Assembly (NCBI RefSeq): GCF_016802725.1 | Contig: NC_052677.1 | Coordinates: 18,546,329 to 18,610,328 of the forward strand | DNA length: 64,000 nt | Direction of reading: 5' to 3' | Source of the DNA: Solenopsis invicta | Taxonomy: Eukaryota; Arthropoda; Insecta; Hymenoptera; Formicidae | In this document: piece after piece, positions 38,150 through 50,720 of the stretch | Layout: the number at the start of each line of letters is the position of its first letter | Position numbering within the stretch: position 1 is the first letter of the stretch | Program-made: the position numbers and the translations under genes | The notes under the pieces: generated by a model | Seen by the model: only the letters and a program-made list of their open reading frames with translations | What the model was told of the DNA's origin: nothing | The model's database searches: none

Positions 38150-38663
38150 AGTCAATTTGGTCTAATGTCAGCAATCGCAATATTTATTTCGCAGTCAGCT
38201 TTCTCATACCCAAACCTTCATGTAATATTTTGAACACATATTCAGAAGATATGCCTGCGGCATCTGCTACCATATAGCATACTTTATTCAAGGAACGTCC
38301 TAGACACATCTTTAGGACATCCGAACGTCCTTAGAACGTTCTCTAGGCGTTTTTAAGATATCCGTTAAAAGTCTGCTGTATGGGCTATCTCCCTGACCTT
38401 CAGTCTCCGACCATCCAGTACGATTTGACGCAATTTGTCGACCATTTCTTCAATCGTTGCAGTTTTTTGGTAACCCGGATGCTCATCATCAAACACACTT
38501 GTACGACCACGCTTAAACTCGGCAACCCAAACTTTAACCGTTGAATACGAAAGAGCAGTGTTACCGTAAACAGAATCCAACTCGATTTTTATTTCCGTTG
38601 GGGTTTTCTCCTTTTAGATTCGAGTATTGAGTCATGGAACGATATTTGATATTTCTCCATCAT
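38150..38663 (-). pseudogene. mariner transposase pseudogene, N-terminal part, interrupted
   Basis: On the minus strand a frame resembles the N-terminal DNA-binding half of mariner-family transposases. It reads EKTPTEIKIELDSVYG, then YSTVKVWVAEFKRGRTS, then EEMVDKLRQIVLDGRRLKVREIA. After an insertion it resumes with ADAAGISSEYVFKILHEGLGMRKLTAK and LRLLTLDQ. A mariner-like start (MMEKY) lies at 38663 but is in another frame, and a TAA lies in the main frame just before EKTP, so at least one frameshift is present. Another stop follows TAK, near 38178. No catalytic DD(34)D region is seen, so the copy is truncated at its 3' end or decayed beyond recognition. It cannot encode a working transposase. 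The family call is confident; the subfamily is not. Confidence 0.85.
38270..38385. mobile_element. 116-bp TIR element (MITE) nested in the mariner remnant
   Basis: The element interrupts the mariner transposase frame exactly between the codons for REI-A and A-D-A-A-G. Its ends are imperfect inverted repeats: CCATATAGCATACTTT at the left, and CCCATACAGCAGACTTT read from the right on the minus strand. TA dinucleotides flank it at 38268-38269 and 38386-38387, as expected for a Tc1/mariner-type target duplication. The interior is rich in GGACGT/ACGTCC-like palindromic motifs. It has no coding capacity. It must be younger than the mariner insertion. Confidence 0.75.
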
Positions 38664-38927
38664 TGAAAAATATATTGACATTCATACAACTGACTGTGAA
38701 AACAAAATTAAGCGACGCATTTGACTAAAAATTTGGGAGTAGCCATTAAAAAGATGCAGCTTTCACACCTTTCAACACAGTTTCCAATCAATATGCCATC
38801 TTTATGTTCAGGCTTGAAACATCGAATTGTCAAATAATTTAGAAGAGAGAAATATTAGAAAAAAATCCAGTAAGAAAATCGGGTGATAAATTTACCACGA
38901 GCAACTAGTTTGAGCATTCTCCTTTCT

Positions 38928-38932
<5 letters not shown>

Positions 38933-38988
<56 letters not shown>
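38933..38988 (+). repeat. (TC)n microsatellite
   Basis: The tract is uninterrupted and the longest TC run in the window. It lies about 270 bp right of the mariner remnant. Confidence 0.95.
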
Positions 38989-38991
<3 letters not shown>

Positions 38992-41616
38992 TTATCAGCC
39001 TCACATCACGAATATCGTTCCAGGAACTATAATACATTCCCGATGCTTCCGGTATCGGTGCAATAACGCGTGCTCTTTGCATGCATCCCGCAAACGCGAC
39101 TTCTTCCGCCTCTTATCGAACCTGAAGAATGGTAACGATCCTTACGATATCTTCTCGAATCCTTTGACCTGCATTCGACCGACCCTGTGGCCCGCACCAC
39201 GACACAGGATCCTTACTCACCTCGCAAAGAGCGCGCCATATTTCGGATTTATTTCCGCACCACCTCGTAGCGACTTCCGGACACGAACTTTCCGCCGCCG
39301 CGCTTTCACGAACTCGATATAGCAGAAAATTGCTTTCCTCGTGAAACTTTTCTCAGAACGTTATCCTGTGAGTGCAGGGCTGTCCCGCTTTTATACCGAT
39401 CCCGAGATCGATGTGACGACTATTTCTATAACGAGTATCGTGAATTATCGTAAAATTTTCAATCCGTTTGGGCATTCTGACATATTTTGCTAAGAATACC
39501 TGTATTTATTTTCGATACGAATATTTCAAGATTTAAATGTCGAAAATTTCAAACGACGTCCAAATAATTTGATTAATGTGCATAGAAATACGTTGAATAA
39601 CCCATAGTGGAGATATCCAGAAATAACATTATAAGTATAATAAATATTATAAATGTAATTCTATGTATATAATCATATAATTCATATTCTCTGATGTACC
39701 TACATTGCAAATATGTTTAGCGCACAATTATTATATAAAATATTCATCATATTAGTTTAAAAAAGTTATTAAGCGTATTAAAATTTTATTCTTTTAAAAT
39801 ATTATATTGAAAAAAAAAATCTAATTACATTGATGATACACAAATATTTAATTTTAAATAGATTTGTCGGTAATGTAAAAAGGAGGAGAATTCACTTTTC
39901 GCTTCACTTTTACATAGAGATTTTTTTTTTTGCAACGCGTTTTCGCGCTCGTGACAGAATACGGACAGAAATTGCTTTCTACGTGAAGGCCTCTCGAGCT
40001 TTATCATCTCCGTACTCTTTATTGCCGATTTGCGAACGTACGGCAACGAGAACTCTTATCACGTTTTCTGCGACCGTCGTCGTAAAATTGCAACACGATT
40101 TTTAAGTTGGATCTGTCACGCGTGATGGTGGCTGCTAACGTCCGGCAACAAAGCGGTTCGTTAGCGCGTAAAATATAGAACATCGGAGATAATTGCAAAG
40201 CTGTCTCTCAAAGACATCCACTCCGCCCTGGGATTTTCTCAATCAAGAAGACGAGAGAAAATGCGGGTGACAGGTTTATCGAATTTTACAAACAAAGAGA
40301 AAGGAGCAAGGCTTCGCGTTAAAATCATCTCAGTCGAGAGGCAAGTTAAAAAGAATATGAAAAATTTAATAATACTGTAAATTACTCTTCGCAGATACAT
40401 TAGGCGAAATTCACTTCTGGGTTTCATGAAATTTCTACTAATGAAGATGTGTAACGATGTTTCTATTTAATATGCGCTAAAGTAAAAGGCACGCTGATGC
40501 GAGCGCGTTCGCGCGTGTTTGAAAATAACGTTGGTAATTCACGCGATGTCAATTATCGGGAATTCTCGTTAATATATAAATAGCGTCCTCCGGTTGCTAA
40601 TTTTTATCGCGTTAGTATTGAAACCCGTGATTAATGGAGCGTGATGCGAAGGCGTTGCACGTTGTAGACTTCATTATAATATAAGTCGATAAGGGGAAAG
40701 TAGGTTACTGCCCGGGGCAAATTCGAAATATCATAGAAAAAGCAAACACTATTTTTCACAATATACAATGCGCCCGTTATTTTAAGACTTTTTGTAATCC
40801 ATTGTGCTCTCGTTAAAAAAAAAGACTAGGATGCATTGCGCGCGTGTCGGCATAATAACAAAACCGAAAGTCCAGTAAATTAGAGCGTGCATTGGGGTAT
40901 ATGATCTGGGATTCAGGTATACGCGAAGACCCGGGTTCCATTTTCGGTATAAAACCCGTCTCTTTGGTGGTTTTCATAATAGCGGCGATGGGTTCACGTA
41001 ACTTTTTGAATTTTTACGAGCGCTCGCGGTCCACGCGTGTTTTCGCAGGGAAAAGAATAGGCTGCATAATAAAGGATCTATGCGAATCAGAGTATACGTT
41101 GAATTATATTTATCACGTGGGAACAGATACGTTCCACCACGGAACACGTAAAGCGTGCATGTCGTGCATAAAAACATCCACGTGTATCGAGAAAAATGTC
41201 GGGCAATTCGTGTCAAGCCGACAGATCCTTTTAACAAAACAACTGTCCCCGACAGCGTTACGTGCACTTTCCCTCCTCTCTCTCTCTCTTTCTCACACAC
41301 AGCCATATCTCTTCTTCTATCTATCGATTAAGGGATAAAAATAGCGGTCGTTAGCATATTTTAGTACACAGAGTAATATGTCTGATTAGAGTATACAGCT
41401 TGCAGTTTTACAGTAGACCTTTATAAAAGATGATTTTTTTTTTTTTTTAATTTTTGCACGATGCCTGGAAATTAAAATTAGTAATGTTACAAGAGCACAT
41501 GCGTTTGTAACTTGGACAACTCTATAATTCTTTTATTCTATGATGTTGATTGATACTGAGATCGTAAGTATCGTTGCTTTCTGTAATGTTCTCGCAAGTT
41601 AAATTTGATTATGTCT

Positions 41617-41680
41617 GCACTGATCATCCTTTGCTCTACGTTTCTCCCGCCGCGGATGATCATGCGGAGGAGATCAGTGC
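41617..41680 (+). other. strong 64-nt hairpin, miRNA-precursor-like
   Basis: GCACTGATC at 41617 pairs with GATCAGTGC at 41672-41680. After a single bulged A the stem continues, with TCCTTTGC opposite GCGGAGGA (two G-U pairs). This gives about 17 paired positions and a terminal loop of about 29 nt. It does not match any miRNA I remember. A plus-strand ORF covers it, ending near a donor-like GTGAGTAAG at 41725, so a small coding exon is the other possibility. Confidence 0.35.
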
Positions 41681-42997
41681 AACCTTATACAGCATCACGT
41701 TCGTGGCTGACGGCAAAAGCTTTGTGAGTAAGAATGGCAATATATTTTCCATATTCCGAACAGGTCGAATCACTGAGAGATGCAGAGATCTATCAAGCCT
41801 ACCCCCGATTAGACATTGTCAACTTTTGCCTTTATTTATTTATCCTAGGAAATATTAATTCTCGCCAAAAAGGATGCATCTTTTGCTCTGGATACATCTT
41901 TTATGTTTTCCTTCATCGTGTAATTCAATATAGTGGAAAATAAGAGCAATGTTTCTCACCACCGCAACTTCTCTGATATCTGCTCCGAGTATCTCTATTG
42001 TGCTCTAAGATCGTCGGGGCGATTGTTAGAGCGAACCGACCCGGGCACAATTGATTTTTGTATATAACGTGGGCGTGTCGTGCTTTTCGCATTCGTCTTG
42101 AAAGAAACGGATTTCACAGGATTGCGTGTAAATGACGAGCCGCATTTTCGGGAGAACCCGAATTCACCAACCTGTAGTATATTCTCATTCACCGGAGTGT
42201 GTGGGTAATGAGCTAGATTAAGATTAAATTGCATCGAGTGGATTGCTGTATTAACCATGATGGATTGAGATATTTTTGAGATAAAGCGGAGCATGCTAAT
42301 ATCCATCAGAATTGATTTCGTATGTAGTTAAATCCCTCAATAGATTGCTCGATTCATTCAAGTTAATCCTTTTACATGTTATAGATTATTCTATCTTTTC
42401 ATGGAATGGCTAAAAATATTCAAAATGTTCAGTTTTATGTTTAGATATAATTCTTTAGAAAATTTTGCGAGAGTTGTAAACTATCAGCGTAATATCCTCT
42501 TATAGAAATTTCCTGCAAATATGATATTCCAATGTATCGCGAAATATTCTAATAATAAATTCTTCGACGAACTTGAATCTCTCTGATAATCTCGACCGTA
42601 AAGTTGGTCAATAATTCGCGTTTACGAAATTTGATTCTCCTTTTCTTCTACTGTATTTTTACTACATCATCCACCTTGCATTTTTCAAACAACTTGTTGA
42701 CACTTATGCAAATGTTGCGATCGTGTGCGCGACGATGCATGCAAGTTTTGTGCTTTGTCATTCTGCAGCAAAAGTTGCGGAGTCGGCGAAACGGCCGTTT
42801 TACATATACAGACGAGGTACGACAGATTGCTGGACACCGGGATTTCATATCTGTATTCGATACCGGAATTAGTTTTAATATTTACTCCGGACTTGGAGCG
42901 TATTGATTGTGCTGAGCTGTCGGTCTAGGCAAGAATTCGTAATACTTATAAATTGCAGAATAACAAGATCAGTTAATAAGGCGACGGATCTCTCATG

Positions 42998-43127
42998 CAC
43001 TGAAAAAAATAAGTTGTTAACTTGACTGAAACGTTCAACTCGATTAAATTTGTTTTACACAAATACTTGCACTGAAGAAATTTAATCAAGTTGAAAAATT
43101 TAGTCAAATTGACAACCTCTTTCTCCG
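42998..43127. mobile_element. 130-bp MITE with CACTGAAAAA left end
   Basis: The arms of about 52 bp are inverted copies. The left arm contains GTTGTTAACTTGACTGAAAC and TCAACTCGATTAAAT. The right arm, on the minus strand, contains GTTGTCAATTTGACTAAAT and TCAACTTGATTAAAT. The spacer is only about 25 bp. The left terminus resembles the CACTGAAA end of 8373-8615. The right side is followed by TA, but no TA is seen on the left, so the target duplication is not clear. Confidence 0.65.
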
Positions 43128-45881
43128 TATGTATTTCTAGAAATCTTTTCCGAGAGAATAATTCCTCATTGGCCGGAATACTCTTGAAAATTCCTTATCC
43201 TCGATACAGTTACGGGTGAATTTTTCAGAGTTCACGCGTGACGTGTTACTTTCGTCGTCGGTGAGAAAAAGTATTATTGCGTCGTTTCGCGTGCTACGTC
43301 GCGTTCACGAGTCGACGAATTTTTCAAATTACCGCCGTAATGTATTGCTTTCGGCCGACGACCAGAGACGAGGACCGGTCGGAAACAAACGTATTTTTTT
43401 TTCTTTTTATTCGCTACCTCCACCGGAGATTTTCTCTGTCGTCGTGTACGCGTGACGAGCGGCAAACGAAAAAGATTTCGCCCGGTGCATCCGCACACGT
43501 TATGTAAAAAGGGAGAAGCGAATAAAAATAAAAAATGCCGGCACAGTGTGTTTTATCATGTACGGTTGGCAGCGTGCCACGACCTCACACTGCGGTGTTT
43601 GTTAGTTTCCGTCTCGTTAGGCGGAAAATCTATTTCTTTACGTCGGTATTGTGAAAATGCGAGTTGCATCGGCGTGCATCCGAGCGCGGCTGCGCTCGCC
43701 ATCCACCACGCGCGTAGCACATACCGACGCGAGAGCGTTTAGGACGATCGGTTTTTTCTTCTCTTCTCTCTCTTCCTCTTTTTCTTTTTTTTTACTTCGA
43801 TCGAGGACCGCAAGCCATTTGGATTTTAATCGAAAAGCCGGGATTTATGCTATTGTGCTACGATCACGATTGTTCGCGCGCGAATTCTATTATCCGCGCA
43901 CGCGATAATACACACCAAATATAGAGCTCTATTGTGCTAGCGCTGCAAGCATGATAATAAAAGAAATTATCGTTGTCGCGATCGCGCTGCCACTGCAAAA
44001 TTAATTGGTACAATCGTCATCTAAGGTGTTCTAAATAAAGTGCTAATATTTGCTCACATACTCGTATATAATGCACATTTCAATATTTTTTATTCGAGTG
44101 TAGGAATCCTTTTAAAGTCCAATCGTGAATATTTTTGTGTTCAACCGATTTCTATCCATAAAAGTTTCTCGAAAATGTCATAATTAATTAAGTTATTTTA
44201 CATTTTATTTTCTTTTAAAAAGAAGTACAAACTTTTGCTCTAGAAATTATTATGTGTCCTAAAAATATGTTTATCAATTTGTAGAGATTTTTAGAATCAT
44301 TTTAAATTTTAAAGATAAAAATATCGGATGCAAAATATCATAACTGGATCAATAAGATATTCTTTTTTATATTGCACTTATAATTCATATCTATCAGTTT
44401 TTTTATATTGAAAATTCAATACGCAGTTCACACAACTTTGATCTATGTATTGCTATAATCATTAAATATTTTGGGGTAATAAAATATAATCTTCTTTTAG
44501 TACTTTTAGGATTAATTTATATAAAGTAAAATGTCGGTCATAATGATATTATAATTCATATAACTGATTTATTTAAAATTTATTCCCGAATAATTTTATT
44601 ATTTATGCAATTTGTCGCGTAAAGTGATTTTCACAAAGATTAATTAAATTATTTGAACATGCATCTGCTCATACTGCATGAATCTGACACAGAAATGTGT
44701 GCTCATCTTTATGAAAATTGAGGATTAATTTCTACAATTGCTGTGAACGTTTCATACGCCATGTTTTTAACGCTTATCATCCCTCCACATCGCATTCCCG
44801 CGTTATGAGTGTGCCACAATAGTTTTTATCTTACCAGCGAAAATTTATAATGAGATACTGACGGGTTACATTGAGCGCATTCAGATCTTCGACCAAGCGA
44901 GCGAGATAATCTCCGCGTCGAAATTCGTAATGATATGCGACCTGGCAGTATTACCGTGGGTGCGTAATTGAATTTTCTGCCACGTACCCCGTTGTTAAAT
45001 TATCTCTCTTTCACCCTGCAAACGTAACACCGCGCGGCGTAATGACGGGCGAAATGAAAATCACGGTAAAATCGTATCACTTTCACATCAGCGTAGGCAT
45101 TCGACGATGAAACACGACGCAGCGTGTCCGCAGGTTTCCCAAATTTTGCACAATGATGCTTTTTATGAATACGCTTCAAAGAAAGAGAGAGAGAGCGACA
45201 CAAACACAATCAGTGGTTTGAAAATACTCGGTCTCTGGTCCCCTATTTTGAAAATTGCGGATATGGTTGAAAAACCATTTATTTACCATGACGTATATTT
45301 GTATGAACTCTGTCTGCTGTATATTATATTAATATTTCGGGTTTTACACAGTCAAGTTTTAAATTTGTGTAGGCGCGAGAAGGGGGAGTGATAGAAAACA
45401 TTCGGATACGCGAAATATAATATTATATATTCGCGATAATAATAAATCTCAGGCGTGCGATAGTTGAAGTGGATTGTACTAACAGCGCTCTCGCGGAGTT
45501 AGCTAATAGTTTGGCATTAGTTGTTTACTTCGTTGACTTGCAACGCGCGCCGTTGCGTGCATCGCGCGTCGAACTTGCGCATCCCCGGTGCGGGAGAATG
45601 GATTACCATTGTTTACGTGACACAGTATCAGAAATTATATCCAAGCGTCGCAAAGTAACAGGTTCTCACGGTGCATAACTGCATGACGAGCATAGCCTGC
45701 AGCTCGATACCTCCCGGTGTGTCCGTTTATTGTATCGCTTCGCGTCGCCGTCGTGTTCAAAGCCGTATGCAGTTCATAGTGGAGTGCATAGTATGTACCG
45801 CGCTATAATTCTGAACAGAGATAGTTTCATCTAGAGCATACGGACCGCGCTCAAAGGGACTAGAAATACAGCGAGAAGCTA

Positions 45882-45927
45882 AGAGAGAGAAAGAGAGAGA
45901 GAAAGAGCGGAAAAGAGAGGAGAGAAA
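45882..45927 (+). repeat. (GA)n imperfect microsatellite
   Basis: A purine tract of GAGA and GAAAGAG units sits inside the CpG-rich stretch 45450-46350. Confidence 0.85.
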
Positions 45928-46439
45928 GCGGAATTGTCGAGCGAGCCTCGCCGAATTATTATCGGTTATCAATTCGCAACGTCGCGTATGGCGGAAAAGG
46001 GATTTCCGCCGGTAGAACGCCGGCACGATAGAATCGATGCGGTCGCGACCGGCTCGCGGACTCGGCCGGCGAAATCTTTTTATCCAGTTATTTTCGGCGA
46101 TTCGATTCATCCGTCATACGCCGCGCTTGATCGCAAACGCGGGTGCGCGTTCTACTCCGCACCCGCTCGTCGCGCAATCAGCAGTCGCCGGGCTTTAACG
46201 ACGTTATCGAGGAACCGTGATTGAAGTAATATTTGCTCGCCGGTTATTAGCAATTAGTCGGCATCGTGATTTCCCGACCGAATCGACTCCTCGAGCAGAT
46301 ATTCACTCGGGGAAGGGAAAAAATGCACGCACGTCGAAAAACTTCCGCGTCACTCTATTATCTTTAGTTTTCGCGTTACATCGGCGTCGTCAATTTTTCT
46401 CCAAGAGCTGCCAAAGTCTCCTTTCAATAAGATTCGTTT

Positions 46440-47140
46440 CTAAGTATTGCGATCGAAACTCTTTCATTATTTCTATTTCCAAGTACTGCCATATCTAATG
46501 AACGATGTTACTTTTTATGCCATTTTTGATCAAGTATGACGAGGATTAAAGTTTCTACTTTGTGTAAACTTTGAGATTTCGTTTTATCGAAATTCTTTAA
46601 TCATTTTTATTTCTTAGTACTGCCATATTTGAAAAATTATTTTTTATGACATTTTTTTTGAAGTATAACAAGCTTTGTCATACTTAATAATTTATATAAA
46701 TCTCAAGATTTCATTTCATGGAAATTTTTTAAATTATTTCTTTTTTTCAGTACTGTCATATTTTATGTTTTATATTATTTTTTTATGACATTATTTCTAA
46801 AGTATGACAAGAATAAGTTTATCATACTTAATAATTTATATAAATATTTCGCTTTATCGGAATTCTATAATCATTTTTATTTCACAGTACTGCTATATTT
46901 GGTGAATTGTATTATTTCTTTATGACATTTTTTTCTGAAGTATAACTTTCGAGGATAACGTTCTAATTTATACAAATCTTGAAATTGTTTTTTTTTCTTC
47001 GAAATTTTATAATTTCTTCTACTTTTCAGTAATGTTATATTTGATGAATATTTTTTTTATTTATTTTTACTAAAGTATGATGTAACAATCATCTCATTAT
47101 ACTTTCTAATTTATATAAATATTTTTCTTAATTTAATCTA
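46440..47140 (+). repeat. degenerate tandem array, unit ~134-142 bp, five copies
   Basis: The landmark AGTACTGCCATAT or a close variant starts at 46482, 46616, 46749, 46886 and 47028, giving spacings of 134, 133, 137 and 142. Each unit then carries TTTTTATGACATTTTTT-like sequence, an AAGTATGACAAG motif, and AATTTATATAAAT. The middle units contain a palindrome of the form AAGTATRACAAG..CTTGTCATACTT. A weak sixth copy may precede at 46443. The units have diverged, so the array is old. No ORF runs through it. Confidence 0.75.
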
Positions 47141-50100
47141 ATTTGAAACAAACAAAAACTTCTAGCCCCTGATATACTATCGAAAGTAATGGCACCGTTA
47201 CTTAGGGCAAAGTGTCGTTGAGTATCGCGACTATACATCCGTATTCAAATGGAGGAAAGCGGTAGTTGCTTCTAATCTACAAGAGGGGGTAGACGGCAGC
47301 GGCTGCATCCCTTTTAAAAGTTTCATCCGGTCATTTATACTGCCGCTCGACTCGCGACGTATCTTGTATGTATTTCCCTTCGCCTGCCTCCCCCCCTCCT
47401 CTCCCTCGGTATCGGTTCAGACATACGATCCTCGGAATCTGTCTGACATAAATATTCCAAGCTGTGAGAGCCTCGGGTTCTCTCGTTGCCGATGAATCAG
47501 GGGGGCGGCGAGCTCTGACAGCGCTTCAAAATAAATGTTCCTCAACCGCGCTTCGTACCAGCAGCACCTCGTCTCTCTGATTGTCGGCTGCTGAATTATG
47601 GATCCGCGTCTGTCAAGAACTTATAGGAATAAATACCACGAATATCGTGCCCTCCACCACTCAAAGTGCCGCTCTCGCCGATCTCGATGCGGTGTAATTT
47701 GGCTTCGTGCAAGATTAAAGTCGAAAGAGAGCGATGCGTCGGCCGGTCACTTCCTGTTAAAACGTTTCTCGAGGAAAATTTCCGGGGACATTTATCTCCT
47801 ATCAATCCCGGTAAACCGGATATATCGTTTTTCAAATGTGCGTTGAGTGCACAGCGGGTTGCGGGAAACCTCGCATGTTCGCGTGGAGTCGCGTCAAACG
47901 CGCGAGTCCGCGTTTTCACGCTGGCATTAAAGTGCCGCGTGTTGGAAGTTAACGAAAAGCACTATACCTGTATATACGTCTATACTTTTCTACGAGCCGC
48001 ATAAGAGTGCACGTTCCGTAACGGCGGCGCGGCGGCGGTGGCCTGGACCACTTGGATCGAACTTGCGTAATTAATTCCGTCTAGCACGCGAGCTGAATCC
48101 TTTTAACTTCCACCTTGTTTACATCGGACCTACATGTACATACTTGCCGCGGAAAGTTGGCTTCTTCATAGTCTCTCTGCCGCTCGTAAATGATTAAACC
48201 ACCGGTTAGCACCAGTTTAATAACCGTCCTTGTCGAGCGTTCGCGTCGATCGAGGGAGGACAGGGAAAATGGGGTGGCGTCGGATTTCCGCGAAACCGTT
48301 CCTCGATTATTCATACCCCGTCGGCGTCGACTAAGTGCGTACATGTCTGGAATAATGTCGTTCTACTTGTGGATTCCTTGACCCTATATTCCTATATTCG
48401 ATTGTCTTTGATAGATCGACTTCTGTGTAAATATTATTACGTGACTGGTTACCTGTGGCAGTCTTTAGCTCGCGAAGCTCCTTGCAAGATAGAATAGTGT
48501 AAAGACCTACGACTCTTCGGTATACTCGGGCATAAAGGTCTAGAATGCTTAATGACGCAATGAAACAATAGAATACTGCGGCTAAAAATAAAAATAATTT
48601 GATCATCTAAAGGTTGAAACCAATCTAATGATTTAATTCACTTGTTTAACCCGTAAGTGAGCACGTGACTTTATTGACACAACTGTATTTGTTTTGCTTT
48701 GTAAATAACTGTAAACCGAAACATGTTTTGAGAGTTAAGAAAATTGTTATATTCACTATAATTGTAATTGCATTTACTACACACACTGAGGGAAAAAGTA
48801 CTAAATTTTAATAAATATTTATTCAAATAGCACTAATGAAATATTTACTAAATGTAAATATATATTTATTTAGTACAAAAACCAGTAATTTAGATATCAT
48901 TTTTCCTTATAGATCAAATATTTACGTAACATAAGTAAATCTTTTATTAGTACTATTCAAATAAATATATTTATTAAAATTTAAGAATTTTTTTCTCAAA
49001 AATGTTTATTTTATTTGTATCATATCTTATTATTTTGTTGCAATAATATGTGAAATTATAATATATAGAAAAATATTTTCATAGTTGGTAAAAGTATGAA
49101 AACATTTTATTAACATTGTAATAACTACTATAAAAATTAAAGTATTTAACTTTAATTAATTTACAATGCAATTATAGTCAGAAATATCAAAGTTTTTCCT
49201 TTCAGTTTATTTATCATATTTATAATAAACCGGTTTAATTCCGTTGTCGGTCGCGCATCTTTCTTCAAAGTCTTATTATGCAAAGTTCTGGTTAAAGAAG
49301 TCATAGCTTCTGTATAACTTAATCTGCTAATCCCTTTATGTCTATGATTAATTCTCAAGTCGCGCGGCATTATTGGCAGCCGTTCGTGCCCATTGCTCTA
49401 GTATTCGTGTTGTGCCACCCTCTCGAAGCGTCGCCGTCGCGTGCTGTCGCCCGCACGCACCTGTCGCCCTATTTTATTCATGCGATAGTGCGATGCGAAT
49501 CTATGCTGGGTAGAGGCAAGAAGACGTAGCAAGATATGCGTACGGCATTCTGGATATCAGGACAGAGGGTGGTGCTTGACACACGTGACACAGTCGACAT
49601 TTCTATCGGAACATCAAAGTCCGATCGAGTGAAAAGTACTTCGTTGACCTTATCTATTCACAGCCGCGCCGACATTTAGGTTTAATTAATTATGAAGATA
49701 GCCTGTTTTTTTCTTAGATTACAGTTTGGTTCACAATTATTGAGGGACGAAAGCTTTATGGAGAATCACGAAGAAATTAAAATAGGCATTTCTTTAAATA
49801 GATGGATGTATTTTTTAAAAGGAAAAAAATTTAATTAAAGTAAATATAAAATAGATACGCGGATAGAAATAGTGTTATCGAAAATAGAAAATTATATAGT
49901 ACGATTTTGGATCTTTTTGTATGACGGACGTTAAAGTAAATTAAGAATTATAAAAAAATTCTCGTGTTATGAAAAATTTAACGAAATCTCGGCGCGCGCA
50001 TCTCTCATTTCAAATGCTTCGGCGCGGTACGCAGCAGCTGCCAAAGGAAGCCTCGTTTGTTCGGAAGCGTTTCGTTTCTCGTTGCAATCGTATTACGCAT

Positions 50101-50610
50101 TTCACGTTCGAGCCACAAATCGTTGCTATGTAAGGCCGGCATGGCGAACTCGCGAAACACCTGCGTAGATACGCGTTTAGCGTGCGTCGCGTGCCAACCT
50201 CTTGGCAGAACTCTGGCTTCTTTGTTACCCCCTCTCTGGTTCTCTAGGAATCCCTGTGATTCCTCTCCGCCCGTACGCTTTCCTATTACGTGCATACATC
50301 CACGCCTGAGATGTCAGCTTTACCCGCCTTTGCTGCAGCTCCACTGTTGCGTCATACAATGCAGCGAGTTTTTCTTCGAGCATGCGGAAGTTGAGTTTTC
50401 GCAGATTTCCACACGCACTGATTTCCCTTGCTTGCGCGTTCGCCGCAGCGCAACGTGAGAAAGACTAGTAGCTCACAGATTTGTTTGAGTTTCAGGTAGG
50501 GTAGTCTTCTGACTGTAAAAGGATATTTGTGCCTTCGCGTTGTAGTCACTATTAGAAGAGAGAGAGAACCGGAAAATAATGTTTTTCTAAATAATATAAA
50601 CGGTATGTAG
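47141..50610. other. no gene seen, apart from one MITE
   Basis: A CpG-rich block at 47220-48350 is followed by AT-rich DNA with a MITE copy. A second GC-rich patch lies at 49360-50500. ORFs on both strands overlap and are unrecognised. Confidence 0.5.
48784..48998. mobile_element. MITE, same family as 18492-18689 (copy 2)
   Basis: This copy begins CACTGAGGGAAAAAGTAC and ends TTTTTTTCTCA, with long inverted arms containing AAATTTTAATAAATATTTA. It shares with copy 1 the interior TAAATATATATTTATTTAGT and TTTAGATATCATTTTT. Small indels separate the copies, so both are old or derive from different subfamily members. Confidence 0.75.
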
Positions 50611-50662
50611 TTTCATATAACAGTTACATATAACATATGTTATATGTAACTGTTATATGAAA
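50611..50662. repeat. perfect 52-bp palindrome without spacer
   Basis: Each half is 26 bp and starts or ends with TTTCATATAACAGTTACATA or its complement. The centre is ACATATGT, so there is no loop. The symmetry stops exactly at both ends. A partial third copy, TAGTTTCATATAACATATAA, follows at 50670-50689. Confidence 0.9.
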
Positions 50663-50720
50663 TATAGTTATAGTTTCATATAACATATAATCGTTATTAT
50701 TTTCTACAATGGTCATCTGC

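Larger units (their letters stand above)
38664..46439. other. no gene recognised
   Basis: This stretch holds a TC microsatellite, the hairpin at 41617, one MITE and CpG-rich blocks at 39000-39330, 42720-43900 and 45450-46350. An AT-rich gap spans 44000-44650. Overlapping ORFs of 60-150 codons are not convincing. Confidence 0.45.

Noticed and set aside
38365..38388. End of the transposase ORF (HTADF) as real mariner sequence
   Set aside because: These residues come from the nested TIR element; the mariner reading resumes left of it.
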